DNA from: Bacteroidales bacterium
GTDB lineage: Bacteria; Bacteroidota; Bacteroidia; Bacteroidales; UBA932
DNA: 49,037 bases
Assembly (NCBI GenBank): GCA_017631875.1
Contig: JAGBSL010000017.1
Location: 1 to 49,037, forward strand
Direction of reading: 5' to 3'
In this document: piece after piece, positions 1 to 8,423 of the stretch
How the letters are laid out: each line of letters begins with the position of its first letter
Numbering within the stretch: position 1 is the stretch's first letter
Notes under the pieces: generated by a model
What the model was told of the DNA's origin: nothing
Database searches by the model: none
What the model saw: the letters and a program-made list of their open reading frames with translations, nothing else
Position numbers and translations under genes: made by a program

Positions 1-29
1 ATATGGATGATCCGGAGTTATTTTAATTT

Positions 30-62
30 AACAAGGCTAAACTGAACCGGTTTAGCCTTGTT
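30..62. terminator. Hairpin upstream of sdhA
   Basis: Perfect 13-bp inverted repeat (30-42 with 50-62) around a 7-nt loop. There is only a short T run after it. It sits just downstream of a possible end of an upstream reading frame (stop at 24-26). It could be a terminator or an intercistronic hairpin in a cytochrome b-sdhA-sdhB operon; the upstream gene lies outside the window. Confidence 0.5.
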
Positions 63-64
63 TG

Positions 65-102
65 GCAACAAATACCTATCACATGTGATAGGTGTTTGTT
101 GC
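65..102. repeat. 38-bp near-perfect palindrome before sdhA
   Basis: Arms of 19 nt (65-83 and 84-102) pair with a single mismatch (t73/g94) and essentially no loop; the centre is CACATGTG. It lies 55 nt before the sdhA start and is followed by an AT-only stretch. It may be an operator, an mRNA-stabilising hairpin or part of a terminator pair. The sequence does not decide which. Confidence 0.6.
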
Positions 103-157
103 ATTATATATATAATATATATAAATTCGCGCTGAAATTTCACTAACACTCTATAAA

Positions 158-2104
158 ATGGCCGAAAAACTTATTTCTAAGATTCCTGAGGGTCCTTTGG
201 CCGAGAAATGGACAAAGCACAAATCTCAGATCCGTGTTGTCAGCCCTGGCAACAAAAGAAAAATGGAAGTCATCGTAGTCGGTACAGGTCTCGGTGGAGC
301 ATCTGCAGCTGCTTCACTCGGAGAGCTCGGCTACAACGTGAAGGTGTTCTGTATCAGCGACTCACCTCGTCGTGCTCACTCAATTGCAGCACAGGGTGGT
401 ATCAATGCAGCTAAGAACTACCAGAACGACAACGACTCTGTTTACCGTCTCTTCTATGATACAATCAAGGGAGGAGACTATCGTGCACGCGAGGCAAACG
501 TTTATCGTCTTGCTGAGGTCAGCAACAACATCATTGACCAGTGCGTTGCACAGGGTGTTCCTTTTGCAAGGGAATACGGCGGACTTCTCGCCAACCGCTC
601 TTTTGGAGGTGCGCAGGTTAGCCGTACCTTCTACGCCCGCGGTCAAACCGGACAGCAGCTCCTTCTCGGTGCTTACGCTGCGCTCAACCGCCAGATCGCT
701 GCCGGTACAGTAAAGAGCTACCCACGCTACGAGATGCTCGACGTAGTTCTCATCAACGGTGAGGCTAAGGGTATCATCGCAAGAAACCTCGTGACAGGTA
801 AGATCGAGAGATTCGGTGCACATGCAGTGGTTATCGCTACAGGTGGTTACGGTAATGCTTACTTCCTCTCTACCAACGCAATGAACTCAAACGGTTCAGC
901 TGCATGGCAGTGCTACAAGAAGGGTGCATTCTTCGCAAACCCTTGTTTCGCTCAGATCCACCCTACATGTATCCCTGTACACGGTGACCAGCAGTCTAAG
1001 CTTACACTCATGTCAGAGTCACTCCGTAACGACGGACGTATCTGGGTACCTAAGAAGATGGAGGACGTAAAGGCTCTCCGCGCTGGTACAAAGAAGCCTT
1101 CTGACATCGCAGAAGAGGATCGCGACTACTACCTCGAGCGTCGTTACCCTGCATTCGGTAACCTCGTTCCACGTGACGTTGCTTCACGTGCGGCTAAGGA
1201 GCGTTGCGACGCAGGTTACGGTGTGAACAACACTGGTCTCGCAGTATTCCTTGACTTCAAGACAGCTATCGAGCGCCTTGGTAAGGACGTTATCGCTGCA
1301 AGATACGGTAACCTCTTCCAGATGTATGAGAAGATCACTGATGTGAACCCATACGAGGAGCCAATGATGATTTACCCTGCTATCCACTATACAATGGGTG
1401 GTATCTGGGTAGACTACAACCTCCAGACAACAGTTCCTGGTCTCTACGCTATCGGTGAGGCTAACTTCTCTGACCACGGTGGAAACCGTCTCGGTGCATC
1501 TGCCCTCATGCAGGGTCTTGCTGACGGTTACTTCATCCTTCCTTATACTATCGGAGATTACCTCGCAGGCAAGTTCAAGGAGCCTAAGACAGACATCAAC
1601 GCACCAGAGTTCGTTGAGGCTGAGAAGGCTATCACTGACAAGATCGCTAAGCTCTTTGCTGTGAAGGGTAAGAGATCTGTGGATTCATTCCACAAGGAGC
1701 TCGGTCTTATCATGTGGAACAACGTAGGTATGGCTCGTAACGAGGCTGGTCTTAAGGAAGCTATCGCTAAGATCCAGGCACTCAAGGCTGAGTTCTGGAA
1801 GAACGTATTCGTAGCAGGCGAGAACAACGAGTTCAACCAGGAGCTCGAGAAGGCTCTCCGCCTTGTCGACTTCTTCGAAATCGGTGAGCTTATGGCTCGC
1901 GACGCTCTCAACAGAAACGAGTCTTGCGGAGGTCACTTCCGTGAGGAGATGCAGACTGAAGAGGGTGAGACCAAGCGTGACGACGAGAACTACATGTACG
2001 TTGCAGCATGGGAGTACAAGGGTGAGGGTGTTGAGCCAGAGCTCCACAAGGAACCGCTTGTATATGAGAACATTAAGATCGCTACCAGAAACTATAAAGA
2101 CTAA
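158..2104 (+). CDS. sdhA: Succinate dehydrogenase / fumarate reductase flavoprotein subunit
   Basis: 648-residue FAD subunit of respiratory complex II, which interconverts succinate and fumarate at the membrane. In gut Bacteroidales it usually works as a fumarate reductase. An N-terminal dinucleotide-binding motif ([20 protein letters not shown], about residues 40-59) is followed by the [15 protein letters not shown]-attachment region near residues 74-85, where the histidine carries covalent FAD in the family. The long form with an N-terminal extension before the FAD motif is typical of the Bacteroidetes/B-type enzyme. The iron-sulfur subunit gene starts 5 nt after its stop codon, so the two are co-transcribed. 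The membrane cytochrome b subunit is not in the window and presumably lies upstream. Codon use is strongly biased, as in highly expressed genes. Confidence 0.97.
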   Translation: MAEKLISKIPEGPLAEKWTKHKSQIRVVSPGNKRKMEVIVVGTGLGGASAAASLGELGYNVKVFCISDSPRRAHSIAAQGGINAAKNYQNDNDSVYRLFYDTIKGGDYRAREANVYRLAEVSNNIIDQCVAQGVPFAREYGGLLANRSFGGAQVSRTFYARGQTGQQLLLGAYAALNRQIAAGTVKSYPRYEMLDVVLINGEAKGIIARNLVTGKIERFGAHAVVIATGGYGNAYFLSTNAMNSNGSAAWQCYKKGAFFANPCFAQIHPTCIPVHGDQQSKLTLMSESLRNDGRIWVPKKMEDVKALRAGTKKPSDIAEEDRDYYLERRYPAFGNLVPRDVASRAAKERCDAGYGVNNTGLAVFLDFKTAIERLGKDVIAARYGNLFQMYEKITDVNPYEEPMMIYPAIHYTMGGIWVDYNLQTTVPGLYAIGEANFSDHGGNRLGASALMQGLADGYFILPYTIGDYLAGKFKEPKTDINAPEFVEAEKAITDKIAKLFAVKGKRSVDSFHKELGLIMWNNVGMARNEAGLKEAIAKIQALKAEFWKNVFVAGENNEFNQELEKALRLVDFFEIGELMARDALNRNESCGGHFREEMQTEEGETKRDDENYMYVAAWEYKGEGVEPELHKEPLVYENIKIATRNYKD

Positions 2105-2109
2105 TTGAC

Positions 2110-2889
2110 ATGGATTTGACATTGAAAGTATGGCGTCAGAAAAACGCCAAGGCACAAGGACATTTTGAGACCTATCAGGTTAAGAATATCTCCTCTGACA
2201 GCTCATTCCTCGAGATGCTCGATATCCTCAATGAGCAGCTTATCGCTGAGGGTGTAGATCCGGTAGCTGTCGAGAAGGGATGCAAGAGCAGCGGTCCAGT
2301 ATCATTCGATCACGACTGCCGCGAGGGTATCTGCGGTGCATGTTCACTCTACATCAACGGCCGTGCACACGGACCAGACGATGAGGTTACAACATGCCAG
2401 CTTCATATGCGTAAGTTCAAGGACGGTGACACAATCACTATCGAGCCTTGGAGAGCAAAGGGATTCCCTGTAATCAAGGACCTCGTTGTAGACCGTCAGG
2501 CATACGACAAGATCCTCCAGGCAGGTGGATACGTATCAGTAAGAACAGGTGGTGTTCCAGATGGAAACGCTATTCCTATTCCTTACGAGCAGGCTGAGGA
2601 GTCTATGGACGGTGCAGCTTGTATCGGTTGCGGTGCTTGTGCTGCAACATGTAAGAACGGTTCTGCAATGCTCTTCGTTGCAGCTCGCGTGAGCTCACTC
2701 GCTCTCCTTCCACAGGGTAAGGTCGAGGGTGCTAAGCGTGCTAAGGCGATGGTTGCTAAGATGGATGAGCTCGGATTCGGTGCTTGTACTAACACACGCG
2801 CCTGCGAGATGGAGTGCCCTAAGCACATCACAGTATCTCACATCGCTCGCCTGAACCGCGAATTCCTCTGCGCAAAGCTTCAGGACTAA
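2110..2889 (+). CDS. sdhB: Succinate dehydrogenase / fumarate reductase iron-sulfur subunit
   Basis: 259-residue electron-transfer subunit of complex II. Three cysteine clusters are visible in the expected order: a plant-type [2Fe-2S] motif (CREGICGAC, near residue 75, with a fourth Cys in TTCQLH), a [4Fe-4S] motif ([11 protein letters not shown], near 172) and a final cluster for the 3Fe-4S centre ([14 protein letters not shown], near 235). It passes electrons between the SdhA flavin and the quinone side of the membrane subunit. It is read directly after sdhA and is followed by a strong hairpin terminator. Confidence 0.97.
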   Translation: MDLTLKVWRQKNAKAQGHFETYQVKNISSDSSFLEMLDILNEQLIAEGVDPVAVEKGCKSSGPVSFDHDCREGICGACSLYINGRAHGPDDEVTTCQLHMRKFKDGDTITIEPWRAKGFPVIKDLVVDRQAYDKILQAGGYVSVRTGGVPDGNAIPIPYEQAEESMDGAACIGCGACAATCKNGSAMLFVAARVSSLALLPQGKVEGAKRAKAMVAKMDELGFGACTNTRACEMECPKHITVSHIARLNREFLCAKLQD

Positions 2890-2910
2890 GTATTTGATAC
2901 TTAAATAATT

Positions 2911-2946
2911 AAGGTGGTCATTCTACAATGACCACCTTTTATTTTA
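2911..2946 (+). terminator. Rho-independent terminator after sdhB
   Basis: Perfect 12-bp stem AAGGTGGTCATT/AATGACCACCTT with a 4-nt loop, followed by TTATTTTAT. It lies 22 nt after the sdhB stop and ends the sdhAB transcript. Confidence 0.85.
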
Positions 2947-2958
2947 TATTACTTACTA

Positions 2959-3060
2959 TAAAAGTCATGATTGATGGAGTTGACATGCCACCCCCGGCCA
3001 GGGGGTGCCTGAGTACCGAAGGTACGGGGCGGGGGTCAACGGAATCAATTATGACTTTTA
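2959..3060. repeat. 102-bp structured inverted repeat between sdhB and hflX
   Basis: Outer arms (2959-2984 and 3035-3060) pair over about 26 bp with a few mismatches; the outermost 10 bp (TAAAAGTCAT/ATGACTTTTA) are perfect. Inside are two further hairpins: CACCCCC/GGGGGTG at 2989-3007 and GTACC-gaa-GGTAC at 3013-3025. The whole can fold as a multi-branched cruciform. It lies between convergent sdhB and hflX, so it could help terminate hflX, but its GC-rich core and size look more like a dispersed palindromic repeat element. Confidence 0.6.
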
Positions 3061-3079
3061 TTTCTTTGATAAGTATGTA

Positions 3080-4270
3080 TTACCACAAGAAATTATCGAA
3101 TGGATAGCGGCCGGCGTGAATTTCGGCTACCATCTTGTAGAGGTCGCCACGGAGTTTGTCGATACCGATCTTCTCGCGTGCAGAGATGAAGATACAAGGT
3201 GTATTCTCCTTGGCAATCCAGCTGTTCTTGAACTCATCAAGCGTGTAGTTTTCCTGTCTCTTAGGTTTAAGTGAGAATTCGTCATACTCCTCGTATCTGT
3301 AAGCATCTATCTTATTGAATACCACAAAGATAGGCTTATCTATTGCCTTGATATCCTTGAGGGTTTCCTCTACCACTCTGATATGATCCTCAAAGTTAGG
3401 ATGTGAGATATCTACCACATGCATGAGGATATCTGCCTCGCGAACCTCGTCAAGTGTACTCTTGAACGCCTCCACCAGCTGATGTGGCAGTTTACGGATG
3501 AATCCTACGGTATCGCTGAGAAGGAACGGTACGTTCTCAATAACTACCTTTCTTACCGTAGTATCAAGTGTCGCAAATAGCTTATTCTCCGCGAAAACGT
3601 CGCTTTTAGCCAGTAGATTCATCAAGGTACTCTTTCCTACGTTCGTGTATCCTACGAGTGAAATACGCACCAAAGACCCCCTGTTTCCGCGCTGTGATGC
3701 CATCTGTCTGTCGACCTTTTTCAGCTGCTCCTTCAGCTTTGAAATTTTGTCCTGGATTATACGGCGGTCAGTCTCGATCTGTGTCTCACCTGGACCACGC
3801 ATACCGATACCTCCTTTCTGTCTTTCAAGGTGTGTCCACATCCTTGTAAGTCGTGGGAGAAGATACTGATACTGAGCAAGTTCTACCTGCATCTTTGCGT
3901 ATGCTGTCTTTGCTCTCTGCGCGAAGATATCAAGAATCAGGTTGGTTCTGTCAAGGATCCTGATGTTGAGTTCACGCTCGATATTTCTGAGCTGGGTAGG
4001 GGAGAGCTCGTCATCGAAAATCACAACCTCTATCTCATTTTCCTCACAATACTCCCTTATTTCCTGGAGTTTACCGCTTCGGATATAAGTTCTTGAGTCT
4101 GGTCTGTCAACCTTCTGGATAAACTTCTTGACGCCTATGGCTCCCGCTGTCTCAGCGAGAAATTCCAGTTCGTCAAGGTATTCCATGATCTGGCGCTCGT
4201 CGTCATTCTGCTTGATCACGCCGACAAATACCGCCTTTTCCTGATGCTGTGCTTCTGTAATTTTTGCCAT
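3080..4270 (-). CDS. hflX: Ribosome-associated GTPase HflX
   Basis: 396 residues. HflX binds the 50S ribosomal subunit and splits stalled or hibernating ribosomes using GTP. The N-terminal HflX domain and the linker typical of the family (QLAQYQYLLPRLTRMW, RGPGETQIETDRR) precede the G domain, with G1 GYTNVGKST, G3 DTVGF and G4 NKID visible. The C-terminal segment with SAREKIGID supplies the G5 motif. It is monocistronic; the neighbour on the same strand is a TonB-type gene about 105 bp upstream with a hairpin between. Confidence 0.96.
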   Translation of the reverse strand: MAKITEAQHQEKAVFVGVIKQNDDERQIMEYLDELEFLAETAGAIGVKKFIQKVDRPDSRTYIRSGKLQEIREYCEENEIEVVIFDDELSPTQLRNIERELNIRILDRTNLILDIFAQRAKTAYAKMQVELAQYQYLLPRLTRMWTHLERQKGGIGMRGPGETQIETDRRIIQDKISKLKEQLKKVDRQMASQRGNRGSLVRISLVGYTNVGKSTLMNLLAKSDVFAENKLFATLDTTVRKVVIENVPFLLSDTVGFIRKLPHQLVEAFKSTLDEVREADILMHVVDISHPNFEDHIRVVEETLKDIKAIDKPIFVVFNKIDAYRYEEYDEFSLKPKRQENYTLDEFKNSWIAKENTPCIFISAREKIGIDKLRGDLYKMVAEIHAGRYPFDNFLW

Positions 4271-4320
4271 TTATAAATAGGATTAGATCCTTCACTTAGT
4301 TCAGGATGACATTAGAATAA

Positions 4321-4354
4321 ATAAGTCCGGTCAAATATATTGATCGGACTTATT
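4321..4354 (-). terminator. Hairpin between the TonB-type gene and hflX
   Basis: Inverted repeat ATAAGTCCG-gTCAA / TTGAtCGGACTTAT around a short AT loop, immediately downstream of the minus-strand TonB-type stop codon. There is a weak T-rich tail on the minus strand (TTATTTATTC). It probably separates the TonB-type gene from hflX. Confidence 0.65.
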
Positions 4355-4375
4355 ATATATTTGAAAATCAAATAA

Positions 4376-5068
4376 TTATCTAAGCTGGAAGATAACAGGG
4401 AAGGTATAGGTTACAGGAACCGCACGGTCTCTCTGCTTTCCTGGCTTCCACTTTGGAGACATAGATACTACGCGAACAGCCTCCTTGTCAAGTGATGGGT
4501 CGACGCCACGGAGCACCTTTACCTTTGTTACAGTACCGTCCTTCTCAACAGTAAACTGGAGAGTCACACGACCCTGTACGCCGTTCTCCTTTGCAATCTC
4601 AGGATAAACGAGTCTTGAGTTTACCCACTTTGAGAACTGGTTTGCGTCTCCACCCTGGAAAGATGGCTTCTCCTCTACGAGCTGGAAAGGAATAGCCTCC
4701 TCTTCAACAACCTCTTCCTCAACAACCTCTACGTAGTCCATGATTTCAACTCCGAGGCTTGCGTCGTCCTCAAGGTTCATGAACATATCGTCCTCGATTT
4801 CGATTTCGTCGTCAACGATGTCGATCTGGTCTGAAAGCACAGGAATCTTTGGTGCTTCTGGTGGCGGTGGAGGAGTCTCCATCTGAGTAGAAATGATCTC
4901 TTCCTCGATCAAAATCTCGGTTGTGTCCTCGAGAAGAGCAGTTTCAGTCTCAGTGCTTGTCCACTCGAATGCGAAGAGTGTGATTGCAAGAGAAACTACA
5001 AGTCCGATTTCAACAAACAGCAGCTTCTTGTTCTCCAAGCTGGCTTTTTCTGTTTTTTTGATTTCCAT
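4376..5068 (-). CDS. TonB family energy transducer
   Basis: 230 residues with the layout of a Bacteroidetes TonB: a short cytoplasmic start, one transmembrane helix (about residues 17-35), an acidic and proline-containing periplasmic linker (PPPPPEAPKIP near 65), and a C-terminal TonB domain. That domain has the family signature YPEIAKENGVQGRVTLQFTV (about 155-174) and a KWKPGKQRDRAVPVTYTFPV end. It should couple the inner-membrane proton gradient to TonB-dependent outer-membrane transporters such as SusC-type porins. It has its own promoter and no exbB/exbD beside it. The linker is unusually rich in Glu/Asp (runs such as VEEEVVEEE). Which receptors it serves cannot be told from the sequence. 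Confidence 0.88.
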   Translation of the reverse strand: MEIKKTEKASLENKKLLFVEIGLVVSLAITLFAFEWTSTETETALLEDTTEILIEEEIISTQMETPPPPPEAPKIPVLSDQIDIVDDEIEIEDDMFMNLEDDASLGVEIMDYVEVVEEEVVEEEAIPFQLVEEKPSFQGGDANQFSKWVNSRLVYPEIAKENGVQGRVTLQFTVEKDGTVTKVKVLRGVDPSLDKEAVRVVSMSPKWKPGKQRDRAVPVTYTFPVIFQLR

Positions 5069-5104
5069 ATCGTGTTAATGTTTTTATATTCTCATTTTGC
5101 CCGG

Positions 5105-5135
5105 TAAAGTTAGAAATTATATTTTTTATTTCAAA
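5105..5135 (-). promoter_or_regulatory. Promoter of the TonB-type gene (Bacteroidetes type)
   Basis: On the minus strand, TTTG (-33; CAAA at 5132-5135) is followed after exactly 19 bp by TAACTTTA (-7; 5105-5112). This matches the Bacteroidetes TTTG-N19-TAnnTTTG promoter and lies upstream of the gene start at 5068. Confidence 0.6.
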
Positions 5136-5151
5136 CTTTTTATACATTTTG

Positions 5152-5159
5152 TAGTTTTG
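5152..5159 (+). promoter_or_regulatory. -7 element of the ybeY-mnmG promoter
   Basis: TAGTTTTGC matches the Bacteroidetes -7 box and lies 17 nt before the ybeY start, implying a very short leader. The -33 region is weak (TTTC). Confidence 0.5.
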
Positions 5160-5175
5160 CATAAAATTTCACTCT

Positions 5176-5595
5176 ATGATATCATATTATTTCGAGGACA
5201 TTGATTTTATTTTCAAAGGTAAGACACTGAATAACCGTTGGCTACGCCTGGTTGCAGAGAGCGAGATACGCAGAATAGGGGATATATCGATCATATTCTG
5301 TTCCGATAATTATATATTGGATGTAAATCAGCAGTACCTTCAACACGATTACTTTACCGATATCATCACTTTCGATTATTGTGAAGGCGATAAGCTTTCA
5401 GGTGATCTCTTTATCAGTGTTGATACAGTAAGGGAGAATGCGATCGAATATGGAACCGAGTTCAAAGACGAATTGAATAGAGTAATTGTACATGGTATCC
5501 TTCATCTGATCGGTTACGATGATCATGAAGAAGATGATATCAAGGTAATGAGAAGTAAGGAGAATTATTACCTTTCATTGAGAGAGCTTGTGTAG
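5176..5595 (+). CDS. ybeY: Endoribonuclease YbeY
   Basis: 139-residue zinc-dependent endoribonuclease needed for 16S rRNA 3'-end maturation and ribosome quality control. The zinc-binding signature [12 protein letters not shown] (H-x3-H-x5-H) is intact near residues 111-122, preceded by [19 protein letters not shown], which corresponds to the conserved N-x4-R/H-x-TDVLSF region. It starts a two-gene unit; mnmG begins one base after its stop codon. Confidence 0.93.
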   Translation: MISYYFEDIDFIFKGKTLNNRWLRLVAESEIRRIGDISIIFCSDNYILDVNQQYLQHDYFTDIITFDYCEGDKLSGDLFISVDTVRENAIEYGTEFKDELNRVIVHGILHLIGYDDHEEDDIKVMRSKENYYLSLRELV

Positions 5596-5596
5596 T

Positions 5597-7702
5597 ATGC
5601 AGAGAAACTATGATATAATAGTAGTCGGTGGAGGACACGCAGGATGTGAGGCAGCCATGGCTGCTTCGCGAATGGGCTCGTCTGTTCTTCTTATCACGAT
5701 GGACATGAATAAGTTCGGACAGATGTCCTGCAATCCAGCAATCGGCGGAATTGCCAAGGGACAGATTGTTCGTGAGATAGATGCGCTCGGAGGTTACACC
5801 GGAATCGTAACTGATGCTTCGACTCTCCAGTTCCGCATGCTTAACAGGTCAAAAGGTCCGGCAATGTGGAGTCCCCGTGCTCAATGCGATAAAATCCAGT
5901 TTTCTCTATATTGGAGAAAAATCCTTGAAAGTGCCTGTAAATTAGATATTTACCAAGATACAGTCGTTAATTTCCTCTTTGAGAATTCAAAAATTACGGG
6001 CGTCCGTACGACTACAGGGGCAATTTTCAATTCTCAGGCGGTTATTTTGACTGCCGGAACCTTCCTTGACGGCAAGATGTTCATTGGTCGCAACATGTTC
6101 GAGGGAGGAAGGATCGGAGAACTTCCGTCGCATGGTCTGACTCAACAGCTGGTTGAGATGGGAGTTGCAACAGCTCGTATGAAGACTGGTACTCCTCCGA
6201 GAATCGATATTTCATCTGTCGATACTTCTTCGCTCATTCATCAGTTCGGTGACGAGCGGCCAGACAAGTTTTCTTATCTTCCTTTCCTTTCGACAGCTCA
6301 AAACGGAACTCCTCAGATGCCGTGCTTCGTAGTCCATACAAACGAAAAGGTTCATGAAACTTTAAGAAGCGGTTTTGCGGATTCTCCTCTCTTCTCAGGA
6401 ATGATTACAGGAATAGGTCCGAGGTACTGTCCGAGCATTGAAGATAAGCTCAGGACATTTGCCGGAAAGACGGAACATCAGCTATTCCTTGAGCCGGAGG
6501 GTAGGGGAACGAACGAGTACTATCTTCAGGGATTTTCGTCGTCACTTCCGCTCGATGTGCAGATGGAAGCACTCCATCAGATCAAGGGACTTGAGAATGC
6601 AAAGGTTTTTCGTCCAGCGTATGCTGTTGAGTATGATTACTTTGACCCAACTCAACTTAAAGCGACACTTGAGTTAAAGAATATTGAAAATCTGTTCTTT
6701 GCTGGTCAGATTAATGGTACAACCGGTTATGAAGAGGCTGCTGCTCAGGGACTTATGGCTGGTATTAATGCTCATTTGAAGGTGACTGGACAGGATCCGT
6801 TTATTCTGAAGCGCGATCAGGCGTATATAGGTGTACTTATTGATGATCTTATTACCAAGGGAGTAGACGAACCTTATCGTATGTTTACATCAAGAGCGGA
6901 GTATCGTATCCTTCTGAGACAGGATAATGCTGATTTGCGACTTACTCCTTTATCATATAAATATGGTCTTGCAGATGCATACAGGTATGATTATACAATG
7001 CGCAAGTACGATTCTGTCGAGCGCTTCAATCAGTTCTTTGCTGATGCAGCTGTTAAACCAGAGCATGTGAATTCATATTTAACAGGAGTTTCTTCTGCTG
7101 AAATCGGTTCACGTAAGCGTATAGCAGAATTGATATCTCGTCCGCAGACAGATATTCATTCTTTATTTGATTTAGTTCCACGTGGAACATTTATCAAGTT
7201 TAATATAGATATTGAGAGCGAATTTGCTTCGCCTTTGAAAGGTTTATTAGCTGCTGAATCTAAGTACTCAGACCTTATACAGTATAATAATTATAAGGAT
7301 CTGAATGTACATTTTTCTCCGAAATATGCATGTAATCTGTCTTATAAGGATGCAGCTTATGTCCTTCAATTTAATTCTGAATATCCTGTATCGAAGCTTG
7401 ATCAGGATTCACTGGATAAGGTCATAGAGGAAAATTACAAGAGGGAGATACTTGACTCGTCAGAGATTTCCATCAAGTATAAGGGTTATATCCAGCGTGA
7501 GCAGCAGATGGCTGATAAGATCATGAGGCTGGAGAATCTCATAATTCCTGATGATTTTGATTTTGATAGGGTAGAGAGTCTCTCGATAGAGTGTCGTCAG
7601 AAGTTGAAGAAATATGCTCCTAAGACTATCGCCCAGGCATCCAGAATATCAGGAGTTTCTCCTGCAGATATATCAGTATTGTTGGTCTATTTTGGCAGAT
7701 AA
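5597..7702 (+). CDS. mnmG: tRNA U34 carboxymethylaminomethyl-modifying enzyme MnmG (GidA)
   Basis: 701 residues. With MnmE, this FAD protein installs the cmnm5 group at wobble U34 of certain tRNAs. The N-terminal FAD motif [17 protein letters not shown], the family block [22 protein letters not shown], and the C-terminal block [20 protein letters not shown] are all present. I chose the ATG at 5597, one base after the ybeY stop, because the motif starts directly after it. The protein is some 70-80 residues longer than the usual roughly 625. The extra part is an AT-rich segment around residues 530-620, between the [18 protein letters not shown] block and the [18 protein letters not shown] block. 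A parS-like sequence is embedded in the codons for VPRGT at its left edge. The gene converges with ruvA. Confidence 0.96.
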   Translation: MQRNYDIIVVGGGHAGCEAAMAASRMGSSVLLITMDMNKFGQMSCNPAIGGIAKGQIVREIDALGGYTGIVTDASTLQFRMLNRSKGPAMWSPRAQCDKIQFSLYWRKILESACKLDIYQDTVVNFLFENSKITGVRTTTGAIFNSQAVILTAGTFLDGKMFIGRNMFEGGRIGELPSHGLTQQLVEMGVATARMKTGTPPRIDISSVDTSSLIHQFGDERPDKFSYLPFLSTAQNGTPQMPCFVVHTNEKVHETLRSGFADSPLFSGMITGIGPRYCPSIEDKLRTFAGKTEHQLFLEPEGRGTNEYYLQGFSSSLPLDVQMEALHQIKGLENAKVFRPAYAVEYDYFDPTQLKATLELKNIENLFFAGQINGTTGYEEAAAQGLMAGINAHLKVTGQDPFILKRDQAYIGVLIDDLITKGVDEPYRMFTSRAEYRILLRQDNADLRLTPLSYKYGLADAYRYDYTMRKYDSVERFNQFFADAAVKPEHVNSYLTGVSSAEIGSRKRIAELISRPQTDIHSLFDLVPRGTFIKFNIDIESEFASPLKGLLAAESKYSDLIQYNNYKDLNVHFSPKYACNLSYKDAAYVLQFNSEYPVSKLDQDSLDKVIEENYKREILDSSEISIKYKGYIQREQQMADKIMRLENLIIPDDFDFDRVESLSIECRQKLKKYAPKTIAQASRISGVSPADISVLLVYFGR
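7173..7189. other. parS-like site 1 (inside mnmG)
   Basis: GTTCCACGTGGAAC at 7175-7188 is a perfect 14-bp palindrome. With flanks it reads AGTTCCACGTGGAACA, one mismatch from the 16-bp parS form TGTTCCACGTGGAACA known as a ParB site in several phyla. Here it encodes the residues VPRGT of MnmG. Confidence 0.65.
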
Positions 7703-7706
7703 AATA

Positions 7707-7760
7707 GAATGTAAATAAAAAAAAGTGTTCCACGTGGAACACTTTTTTTTATTTACATTC
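7707..7760. terminator. 54-bp perfect palindrome, bidirectional terminator
   Basis: Arms 7707-7733 and 7734-7760 are exact reverse complements (27 bp each, centre CCACGTGG). An A8 run precedes and a T8 run follows the GTGTTCCAC stem, which is a terminator layout on both strands. It serves convergent mnmG (ends 7702) and ruvA, whose stop codon (7753-7755) lies inside the right arm. The palindrome's core is also a perfect parS-type sequence. Confidence 0.85.
7726..7741. other. parS-like site 2 (perfect), mnmG-ruvA junction
   Basis: TGTTCCACGTGGAACA, a perfect 16-bp palindrome identical to the parS form described for pseudomonad ParB and one transversion pair away from the Bacillus form. It is the centre of a longer palindrome that also looks like a terminator. 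parAB are not in the window. Confidence 0.75.
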
Positions 7761-8340
7761 GCTTGAGTGCAAGTTTTATTATTTCCTCCAGAGTTGCAGT
7801 TGGTTTTTCTTTGAGAACTGCGCTGACTGCTTTTGTGACATTGGCTTTTGTGAATCCAAGCATTACGAGTGCTGTCGTCGCTTCGTCGACTGCCGGGTTT
7901 GAAGCTGGAACAAATAGGGTAGTCTTGTCTGTACCTGCACCACTTGAAACCTTGTCTTTGAGTTCAAGAATAAGTCTCTGGGCACTCTTCAAGCCAATTC
8001 CCTTGATGCTCTTGATCTTGTTTATATCCTCCGCCAGAATAGCGTTTCTAATTTCATCTGAAGTGAGTGATGATAACATCATTCGTGCGGTTGAAGCACC
8101 GATTCCTGACACTCCGATAAGGAGTCTGAACAGTTCTCTTTCGTCTTTTGTTGCAAATCCGTAGTACAGTTCCTCGTCCTCTCTGAGGTAGTGATGTATG
8201 TAGATTTTTGTCTCTTTGGTGCCGTTCAGAGCCTCGTATGTCTGCAGTGAAATGAGAATCTTGTATCCGATTCCATTGTTTTCTACAGTCGTTTCTGTGG
8301 CCGTAAGTTCTTCGATTGTGCCTTTGATGTAATCTATCAT
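7753..8340 (-). CDS. ruvA: Holliday junction branch migration protein RuvA
   Basis: 195 residues. RuvA tetramers bind Holliday junctions and load the RuvB motor during recombinational repair. The N-terminal OB-fold domain (MIDYIKGTIEELTATETTVENNGIGY), the helix-hairpin-helix repeats (RLLIGVSGIGASTARMML and INKIKSIKGIGLKSAQRLI, about residues 70-130) and a small C-terminal domain with LVMLGFTKANVTKAV are all recognisable. It is divergent from sufS and convergent with mnmG. ruvB and ruvC are not adjacent, as is common in Bacteroidetes. Confidence 0.96.
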   Translation of the reverse strand: MIDYIKGTIEELTATETTVENNGIGYKILISLQTYEALNGTKETKIYIHHYLREDEELYYGFATKDERELFRLLIGVSGIGASTARMMLSSLTSDEIRNAILAEDINKIKSIKGIGLKSAQRLILELKDKVSSGAGTDKTTLFVPASNPAVDEATTALVMLGFTKANVTKAVSAVLKEKPTATLEEIIKLALKRM

Positions 8341-8364
8341 GTCTTCGTATGGTTATTGTCTATG

Positions 8365-8372
8365 CAAAATTA
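8365..8372 (-). promoter_or_regulatory. -7 element of the ruvA promoter
   Basis: Minus-strand TAATTTTGC lies 24 nt before the ruvA start and matches the Bacteroidetes -7 consensus. Confidence 0.5.
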
Positions 8373-8406
8373 TGATAAAATCCTGTAAAAGACGGATAGT
8401 TTTTGC

Positions 8407-8414
8407 TAAATTTG
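8407..8414 (+). promoter_or_regulatory. -7 element of the sufS promoter
   Basis: TAAATTTGC lies only 9 nt before the sufS ATG at 8424, implying a nearly leaderless mRNA. This supports the ATG at 8424 over the upstream in-frame codons at 8403. Confidence 0.55.
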
Positions 8415-8423
8415 CAAGTTATT

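Noticed and set aside
1..26. Possible C-terminal end of an upstream gene (ATGGATGATCCGGAGTTATT then a stop at 24-26)
   Set aside because: Only seven codons before the stop are visible; too short to assign, although a complex II cytochrome b gene would be expected here.
1164..1180. GTTCCACGTGACG in sdhA as a fourth parS-like site
   Set aside because: Only the left half matches the palindrome; three or more mismatches in the right half.
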